Positions 17,879 to 23,801 of a DNA stretch of 23,801 nt are shown one piece after another. The translations under genes and the position numbers were made by a program. How positions within the stretch are numbered: position 1 is the first letter of the stretch; each line of letters begins with the position of its first letter. The notes under the pieces are model-generated. The model worked only from the letters and a program-made list of their open reading frames with translations, was not told the origin of the DNA and made no database searches. Where the stretch lies: contig MU070505.1 of the NCBI GenBank assembly GCA_002284615.2, forward strand, positions 1 through 23,801, written 5' to 3'. Origin of the DNA: Dunaliella salina. Its lineage: Eukaryota > Chlorophyta > Chlorophyceae > Chlamydomonadales > Dunaliellaceae.

Positions 17879-18264
17879 ATGCAGCTGCAGTTTTGATGTG
17901 TGCAAATTGCCATCATTTGGCAGTAAGGCAAGAACGCTAGGGTGTGGGCATGAGTAAAAGCCTGCGCTGGGGGGGCGTATTGTGTGCTGTGGAGGCAGCA
18001 CACATGGAGGCTGGTGCATGATTAAGCATATTCATGCACCGTAGCTCACATCCTCTTGCCCTAATGCCCATGGTGTTATGTTTGCATGCACAATCTTGCG
18101 GCTGCAGGATGCTCCCTTAACTCTCTTCTCAATTCTTTCAATATGTATTGCCTACTTTAGTCATTGACGGATTGACTTTTAATATAATGAAAACTATTAA
18201 ATTTTGACTTTTAGAAGTATGGAAAAGAAGGAAAATTATGGGGGCAGCGTGGGCTCCGCCCCCA

Positions 18265-18400
18265 TTTTTTGGTGATCCGAAGGATCACACCCTACTTGTC
18301 TGTCAAGGCCAGGGGTGGCAGTGCAAGAGTAGCCTTGGAGGATTGCAGCTGCAGTTCTCTGATTAGCATGCATTTGACGAATCACTTCATCCAAAAGAAG
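18265..18400 (-). mobile_element. Family-2 LINE: RNase H N-side remnant, antisense
   Basis: Minus-strand text QRTAAAILQGYS (about 18358-18323) resembles the RAEL-AAIL motif with a deletion, and LALTDK*GVILRITKK runs to the TIR element edge and would precede QMLYPDLH at 17125. The match is weak on its own and rests on the split-domain layout. I did not find the expected first motif (YTDGS) further up. Confidence 0.35.
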
Positions 18401-18595
18401 CCTCCTGTGGACATGAATAAGCCACAAACCTACATTTCAACTACTTCGATGTAGATTAATCAACAAGGATCTTAACAAAATTTTCCATGCCTCGCCAGGT
18501 AAACAGAGCATATGAGGTCCATGTGCAGGTCAATGTTAAGGAACTGCGATTTGCAAAGGTTGACCAATTTGTGATGAGGTTTTATCTTCATCAAG

Positions 18596-19250
18596 ATGGC
18601 AAGTTCGAAGGTTTTAATCCCAGCAGAAGCAGTTTAGCCGGTCCCCAAGAAGGAGGATGAACCGGACAAAACAAGGTCCTTCCATGCATTGCGGGCATTG
18701 CAAGGGTATCCCAAACAAGCACAAAAAATAAATGAAGGTTATCTCTGGTACATGGAAACAACTGATCAGTTTTTATTCCGATAGTTGCCCACACCTGAAA
18801 CGGAAGACGCCAAAGGGAGCGGCAGTTCCCCCCGGCAAGTCAAAACATCTGAATGCATCCACGGCATGCAAAAGGCATGGCAAAAAAAGGATGAATGAAC
18901 GCATCCATACCGCTCTCAAGCTCTGGTTAATTGTCAACAGTCTTGTTATGCCATCAGGGACAAGGCTGCATTCCTGCCTGAAGCCTGATGTCACGACGAA
19001 ATAAAATGCTCCCCACATTGAGCCGACATGGATGTCATTCCCTCACTGAAGAAGCAGAAATTGAACACAAGAAGGATGTACACCACTATTGTCTGCTCTT
19101 GAATTAATTGAGCGACATGTGGGTCTGCCGTACAAGTGCACATTGAACCAAATGCGGCCCCTATCAAGCGCACCAAAACTTTTGGCAAAAGCACAAGGCA
19201 GCAATGCAAACATCCACTTAAAAACCTGCTCTGTGTACAAGCTTTCCGTG
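18596..19250 (+). pseudogene. Decayed protein-coding sequence of unknown family
   Basis: Frame 2 from ATG 18596 gives protein-like text interrupted only by TAG and TGA codons: MASSKVLIPAEAV, PVPKKEDEPDKTRSFHALRA, LQGYPKQAQKINEGYLWYME, ADMDVIPSLKKQKLNTRRMY, HIEPNAAPIKRTKTFGKSTR. Seven stops, all of types that a C-to-T change in CAG or CGA would give. No known domain was recognised. A shorter frame at 18487-18660 (MPRQVNRAYEVHVQVNVKEL) overlaps it and may be an alternative or the true start region. More protein-like text occurs after a TTTGCAG at about 19372 (LQMRQKASAYDCWTWCFPF), perhaps a further exon. Confidence 0.3.
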
Positions 19251-19559
19251 TCTGCCTCTCTCTCTGGATGCAGGAGAGGCTTTTCTTCTTGTGTGCGCCA
19301 AGGCTGCTCCAGGCCTGCATCTCTGCACCTGTGCACCTCGAAGCATCATCCTGTATTTGCAGGAAGCAATGGATCTTGCTGTCAAAAACCAGGCCTTATG
19401 TTGAGCTGATGGCCATAAATGCAGATTTTCACAGCGGCAGGGGCAAGGAGACCTTCCCAGAATGCAATGGTTGGCACTCCAAATGCGCCAAAAGGCCAGT
19501 GCTTATGATTGTTGGACATGGTGCTTCCCCTTTCGAAAATTAAAACCTTGATTTAGTGC

Positions 19560-20897
19560 TTACGCACCTGGCTTCTTAGATTTACTGCTTCCCGAGGGCG
19601 GCTTCTTCTTGGCATCCCCATTGGCTGTTGCTGCCTGCGTCACCAAAAGGGAAAATTTGTTTTTCAAAGCATAATAGAAGGCAAGTTACAACTACTACAC
19701 AACGAAATGATTTGTTTATATGCGCTTCATGCACGGAATTGAAGGTTGGAACACAAATTTTAATCTTTTGTTCAAGTGCAAGCACCCTTGGTGGTCAGTT
19801 GCTGAGCAATTCTTACAGGTGTACCCAGACATTCCCGCATGTGTGCCGTGGAATACAAGGGGAGGAAACAAGGAGGGCAGGCTAAAATTGCAATTCTTAA
19901 TTTGTCGCAAAAAAAGAACAGGCAGTGCAAGCCAAAAACTTATGTGCAAGGATTCACTGATATGCATACTAGTGGGGGCCTCACCAAAAGCAAAAAACAC
20001 AAGTAAAAAATCAGAATTCCTCTCGATTGTTCCTTTTTCAAAACATTAGGATGAGTGTCTAGATGATTGTCAATTAGCACCCTTTTGTGACTGGAATCAG
20101 TGATTTTTAGGGCATGCAGTGTCCTGTACTCCTTGATGCAATGCCTCCTCCTTTTGGGTTGCTTCCTACCTGCGGTTTCTCAAGGTCAGTTTGGGCCTGT
20201 ACACATACATCCTTGCCAAATTTTCAAAGCGGTTTGCTGAGCCAGCAGCGATGGGCACTCCACCATGCGCAAAGTTAGGGGAGTTGGAGGATTTTGGAGC
20301 AGGGTCCCAGGAAATCGGCTTATTCCGGAAAAGCCGAGTAGGAGGCACAGGTGCAAGGCCTGAAGCCGGCTTTTTCGCTTTGGTACCTTTGCGACCTTTA
20401 AAATTTGCTTGTTTTCCAACTCAAAAGACACCTGGGGTAAGCACTTGATCAGAAAAGGAATTTGTGTGTCACCGATGCAGCTGCTGTGGCAAATGGCGAA
20501 GGCATGCAGTTACTCTGGAATCCATGCCCGGCAGTGAACAAGTCCCAGCAGCAACCAAGCCACATGGGCCCCCAAACTTGACAAAACACACCCAGGGAAC
20601 TGCCAGAAAAGGCTTTACACAAGGCCCTTTACCCCGGCTCTTGGGTTTCAGGGGCCTTAAGCTCAGGCCACGATAACTCACATTAGAACGCACAGGTTCT
20701 GGTAATCTCAGGGTGGTGCGATCTATAATTAGGGTGTCCTCTGGGTATGGTCGGCTGAGTGCTTTTGCCTCTGATTTCCAGTCCGCACCAGCTTTCCTGA
20801 CGCGCTCTTGCTTTTGGACCAATTTTCATTCCCATTGTGCACCTCGAAGGATCAGGTCTGATCCAAACCTGAATGGGACCCAAATTTAGGCCAAATT
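19560..20897. other. No confidently recognised gene
   Basis: Several frames of 80-120 codons occur on both strands. The plus-strand text FKCKHPWWSVAEQFLQVYPD (about 19765) and the minus-strand text YPEDTLIIDRTTLRLPEPV (about 20745) look somewhat protein-like, but no motif, splice pair or family could be tied to them. The stretch may contain remnants of unfamiliar mobile elements. Confidence 0.4.
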
Positions 20898-20961
20898 GGG
20901 TCCAAGCACACACTTGGTTCAAGCACGCTGGGTTCGAGCACGCACTTGGTTCAAGCACGCG
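20898..20961. repeat. Tandem repeat, two 32-bp units
   Basis: The units 20898-20929 and 20930-20961 agree at 28 of 32 positions. Each contains two half-units built on GGTTCAAGCACGC, so the unit itself is a diverged dimer. Confidence 0.75.
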
Positions 20962-21300
20962 CTTGGCACCCATTCCACAGGAGAAAGTCGAATACAACCC
21001 TGGCTGACCTCTGGCTCCTAATTTCACTTTTCAAACGCAGAAGTGTTAAGTAAATGGCTTGCTGCCACTTTACATCCTGTGTTTGCTTTGCTCCCTGCGG
21101 GGAAAGGGGTCCTTACTTCCAGGCATTTTGGCATGGCTGGGTGTACCTAGGGCCTTGTGGCCTTCCCAAGATACCATGGTAGAGGCGCTGTACATGACCT
21201 CCCAGTGTCCATCCAAGCCCGTTATGGCTGGAGTGGAAGATTTTGCAAAGCCTGAGCCACTGACAGAGGTCGCGAAGAGAGGGAGCCCAGACAACAGAAC

Positions 21301-21360
21301 CCACTGCTGCCCACACAGGCATCCCATGAGCCACTGCTGCCCACGCTGGCATCCCATGGC
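21301..21360. repeat. Tandem repeat, two 30-bp units
   Basis: The units 21301-21330 and 21331-21360 share CCACTGCTGCCCAC and CATCCCATG and differ at only a few bases. They lie in non-coding DNA. Confidence 0.8.
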
Positions 21361-22551
21361 TAGGTGGGATAATTCTGAAGGATAACAAGGCCGCACAAAA
21401 ACACCTCATAAACCCACCAGTATCCGCTCTCGCATTCTGAGGCCAAACGCTCGCAAAAAGCTGAAAAAAATCGATTGCCAGGAGGCTTCAGAAAGCCTTT
21501 TTTTTTGGAACTTTCAGATGCATGGAGTGCGTATTAAGGCTGTGCTGTATGCTGCCAAGAACAAGGCAACACAAGCATAGCTTTAACATGGGAAAGTGCA
21601 TAGCCTCAATCCTCCAAAACTATGTATGCGGGATCCTCACATTGAGAGCTATTGATTGGTAAACATATGGGTCCCATCGGTGAGGGTCGGGGATGGTGGG
21701 TGGACTGGTAGAGGTTTGATTTTTTGGGACCCTCCTGCCAGAATTTTCCTGGAACACTTCTACAGAATTCTAAATATCATTGGACTCCTAAGCTAAAGAA
21801 CTGCTCACTGACACCCTCTTGGTGTAATGGGTAAAGGGTGGAGGGAGGGTCTGCGTGCATGCCTGGGAATGCTGTGTGCGCCAGGACGTGGCCAGTAGGG
21901 AGTGTGGAGGAGGACATGCGGCTAGCCAATTCAACCTTCCAGGGTAGTGACAATACTTGATGTGCCCTTGCATGGTGAAATCACATGAGCACTTCATGGA
22001 CTTGCAAGCTAGTTAGGGGGCCTGGAAGGGCAGGTTTGCATGGGCATCCACTCCTTGATCTGCCCAATATCTCTGCTCCAATTTAACCTCTCATTGCACT
22101 GAGCATACTGATGGATGCAGAATCAAAAGAGGAGCAGATTGGTGCCCTTATTCTGGACATCCGGATCGGGGCACTTGGAGGAAGGCTTTGGGGGTGGTGG
22201 GTGTGGGGGGGAGGGGAGGTCAGGGGGGTCCCACCCCAAAATTGGCATGATGTCCATTACCATTTTCCCAACCCTCCTGTTCCTGCTTATAAAATCCACT
22301 TGGCACTCGTTGGACACAACAAGGGAAAGCACCTTTTCCCCCAATTGCCAAGGTCGCCAGAAGGATGAATGCTGCATGCAGAATGCACCTGCTACCAACA
22401 CTGGCACTTCACGGCAAAAGTGTCCCCCCCCCCCCCTTCCGTTTCCAAGGTTCCAAACAGGTTGAGCGCTGCCTTCAAAACCCTCCCGCTGGCAGCACTG
22501 GCTGAATGCTTTCCCGAAGAATCCAAGGTCACACAAAAATTTCAAATTCCC
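21361..22551. other. Non-coding stretch without recognisable genes
   Basis: G-rich and C-rich simple sequence is present, including a G-rich stretch at about 22185-22235 and a 13-base C run at 22424-22436. No exon with good splice sites and no mobile-element protein was recognised. If the host gene model holds, this is intron. Confidence 0.45.
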
Positions 22552-22965
22552 AGGTCACAAAACAATGAATGATTGCTTGCCTGAAGGACTCCGAGGTTAC
22601 CAAACATGAAGTGGTTGCTGGCCACAGGACCCACCTGAACGACTGCTGGCCACAGGAATGCTTGCTGAATGATTGCTACCCATGAATGATTGCTGGCCAC
22701 AGAACCCACCTGGTGCCCAACCCCCTGATGCATGGCAACCATATATATACCAATCGATAGCTCTTGATCCCAGGATTCCGAATATATAGTTCTTATTGGG
22801 ATTGACCCTTGGCTTCCAAAAGGTATGCTTCTTGCAGCCTCCTGTCCCAGGTCACAAAAAAAAAATGAATGATTGCTTGCCTGAAGGATTCCGAGGTCAC
22901 CAAAAATGAGGTGGTTGCTGGCCACAGGACCCACCTGGTGCCCACTCCCCTGACGCATGGCAGCC
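22552..22965. repeat. Degenerate repeats copying an exon-intron boundary
   Basis: TGAATGATTGCTTGCCTGAA and the following 60 or so bases occur at about 22566-22650 and 22864-22946. A third, shorter copy at about 22684-22740 includes the last codons of the exon at 22935-23056, its donor, and the start of the intron (minus strand: AMHQGVGHQ then GTGGGT). So the end of a host exon and its splice donor are present in extra copies within the following intron. Confidence 0.7.
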
Positions 22966-23056
22966 AGGCGCTTCTTGGCCAGCTCCTTCGCAGCCTCCGT
23001 ATCCCTCAGGAAGGCCTCCAGCTCCTGTTGCTTCCGCTGCCGCATCAAGTCCACCT
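22935..23056 (-). CDS. Host exon, coiled-coil protein
   Basis: On the minus strand the acceptor TGTATGCAG is followed by 122 bases and a CACCAG|GTGGGT donor (GT at 22934-22933). It enters in phase 1, completing a Glu codon from exon 23281-23377, and leaves in phase 0. The peptide VDLMRQRKQQELEAFLRDTE, AAKELAKKRLAAMRQGSGHQ is a charged helix, very probably coiled coil. The intron between the two exons is 224 bases (23057-23280). Gene identity is unknown. The last residues (GSGHQ) may be intron sequence if another donor is used. Confidence 0.65.
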
Positions 23057-23108
23057 CTGCATACAGGCCGGCACAGCACAGAGTCCGCGCTCACTCCATG
23101 TGCAGGCT

Positions 23109-23156
23109 TGTATTGTGTGTCGTGTATTGTGTGTCGTGTATTGTGTGTTGTGTCGT
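23109..23156. repeat. Minisatellite in a host intron
   Basis: About three copies of the 14-base unit TGTATTGTGTGTCG lie inside the short intron 23057-23280. Confidence 0.8.
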
Positions 23157-23280
23157 GAAAGGGCCTACCTGGTCTTGTTTTGTGGATGCAACACGCCACA
23201 CACTGCTCACTCTGGTGCCGAAAATCCAAAAGCACGTCTTTGTACAAGGTGTCCAGTGTGTTTGCACAGCCAGGACTCAC

Positions 23281-23377
23281 CTGGCTCAGCATACTGCTTG
23301 TCTATCACGAGCTTGGCAGCCTTGCCTGCCGCCCCAGCTTTGGGCGGGAAGAACTTCTCGTACAGCTCCTGCCACTC
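23281..23377 (-). CDS. Host exon, unidentified protein
   Basis: On the minus strand the acceptor GTGCCTCACAG (AG at 23379-23378) precedes 97 bases ending CCAG|GTGAGTCC (GT at 23280-23279). The frame starts in phase 0 and gives EWQELYEKFFPPKAGAAGKA, AKLVIDKQYAEP, with one base passed on to the next exon (22935-23056), where the frame continues correctly. Matching phases and consensus splice sites on both sides make this a good host exon. The YEKFFPPK and Ala/Lys-rich text did not bring a family to mind. The upstream exons must lie to the right, probably beyond the window. Confidence 0.7.
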
Positions 23378-23509
23378 CTGTGAGGCACACAGGGCAACAA
23401 AAACACACCAGGTCATGCCAAAGCAAGGTGTGGACGGATTTCTGAGGAGAAGATGCCAACAAAAAAGCAGGAAGCACAGGCTTTTGGGAGCAGCAAGTGG
23501 AGGCTTGTT

Positions 23510-23561
23510 TAGTTTATCTCCAGGAATATCTTATTAATATCTAGTTTATCTCCAGGAATAT
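23510..23561. repeat. Direct repeat, two 20-bp copies
   Basis: TAGTTTATCTCCAGGAATAT occurs at 23510-23529 and 23542-23561, period 32. The rest of 23378-23801 shows no recognisable gene. Confidence 0.85.
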
Positions 23562-23801
23562 GGTAATCTATACAGTGTCGTGGCCCTTCCTGGCAGTCAT
23601 TTTGTATGCCACGTGTTCCCTTGCCAACAATTTCCTGTTCCTCTCTTGAATTTCAGCATGTATGCTGTAACTGGGTGGCTCGTATGATACTGGGCCTTAC
23701 TATGGTCACCTGTCTGGTTACCCAGAAATGGGCCCTTTCATGATATACTAATTATTGTTGCATGGTCACGCGGGTGGCCTGCCTTTCGTGTTGCCCACAT
23801 C

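Larger units (their letters stand above)
17126..18264. mobile_element. TIR element (1139 bp) inserted in a LINE RNase H region
   Basis: TGGGGGCGGAGCCC at 17126-17139 and GGGCTCCGCCCCCA at 18251-18264 are a perfect 14-bp inverted repeat. Each end also folds on itself (GGGGGC with GCCCCC). Both flanks are T-rich (GTTTT before, TTTTTTGG after), compatible with a short T-run target duplication. On the minus strand the flanks join as a plausible RNase H sequence (ILRITKK to QMLYPDLH), which supports a clean insertion. There is no transposase I recognise; it carries one small two-exon gene, so it is either non-autonomous or of an unfamiliar type. Confidence 0.6.

Noticed and set aside
18236..18270. 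GC-rich hairpin followed by a T run, like a bacterial terminator
   Set aside because: The context is a eukaryotic genome, and the same sequence inverted at 17126 shows that it is an element end.
20469..20822. 117-codon minus-strand frame as a gene
   Set aside because: Part of the text looks protein-like, but there is no family, no consensus splice pair, and the C-terminal half is of implausible composition.
22123..22545. 140-codon minus-strand frame rich in Pro and Gly
   Set aside because: It is driven by G-rich and C-rich simple sequence, with no conserved motif or splice context.
22552..22965. CRISPR-like array
   Set aside because: The copies are of unequal length and degenerate, without regular spacers, and include host exon sequence.

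Overview
The window looks like nuclear DNA of a green alga. The sequence shows intron-rich coding pieces with clean GT-AG boundaries, short exons of alanine/glutamine-rich coiled coil, many microsatellites, and retroelement relics of a kind I associate with chlorophytes (Dunaliella-like genomes come to mind; this is inference, not shown). There is no sign of a prokaryotic operon. Almost all recognisable coding sequence is mobile-element sequence in decay.

Layout. Minus-strand host exons lie at both ends: 23281-23377 and 22935-23056 on the right, joined in phase, and 1180-1386 on the left, also phase-compatible. If they belong to one gene, about 21.5 kb of mostly mobile DNA sits in one intron. 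From left to right between them: a largely featureless stretch (1387-4983); a 5'-truncated non-LTR retrotransposon (LINE) tail on the plus strand (4990-5508); a minus-strand endonuclease fragment of a second LINE family (6602-7560); then the main object at 7675-16540. This is a plus-strand LINE of family 1 (copy B, 9304-16025) apparently nested inside an older relative (copy A, 7675-9303 plus 16026-16540). Copy A also carries a 161-bp SINE-like insertion (8464-8624). Further right, a family-2 RNase H region on the minus strand (about 16740-18400) is split by a 1.14-kb element with 14-bp perfect terminal inverted repeats (17126-18264) that contains a small two-exon gene. After that come decayed coding sequence of unknown type and tandem repeats.

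The notable system is the copy B polyprotein. Read in order, it has reverse transcriptase, thumb and post-RT region, a disordered linker, a chromodomain-like piece with a C4HC3 PHD-type zinc finger, a domain resembling the PCIF1/CAPAM class of adenine-N6 methyltransferases, RNase H, a CCHC-type knuckle, and a PD-(D/E)XK restriction-like endonuclease, followed by a 3' UTR with a conserved hairpin and a T/C-rich tail. The RT and endonuclease would perform target-primed reverse transcription, RNase H would remove template RNA, and the PHD/chromo and methyltransferase modules suggest that the element reads chromatin and modifies a nucleic acid. This copy is dead: it has several frameshifts, stop codons, and a missing RT catalytic aspartate.

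The same short 3' hairpin ends family 1 and the SINE-like insertion, and a different hairpin plus pyrimidine tail ends family 2. This suggests a shared way of recognising 3' ends. All family assignments come from reading motifs by eye; no search was run.
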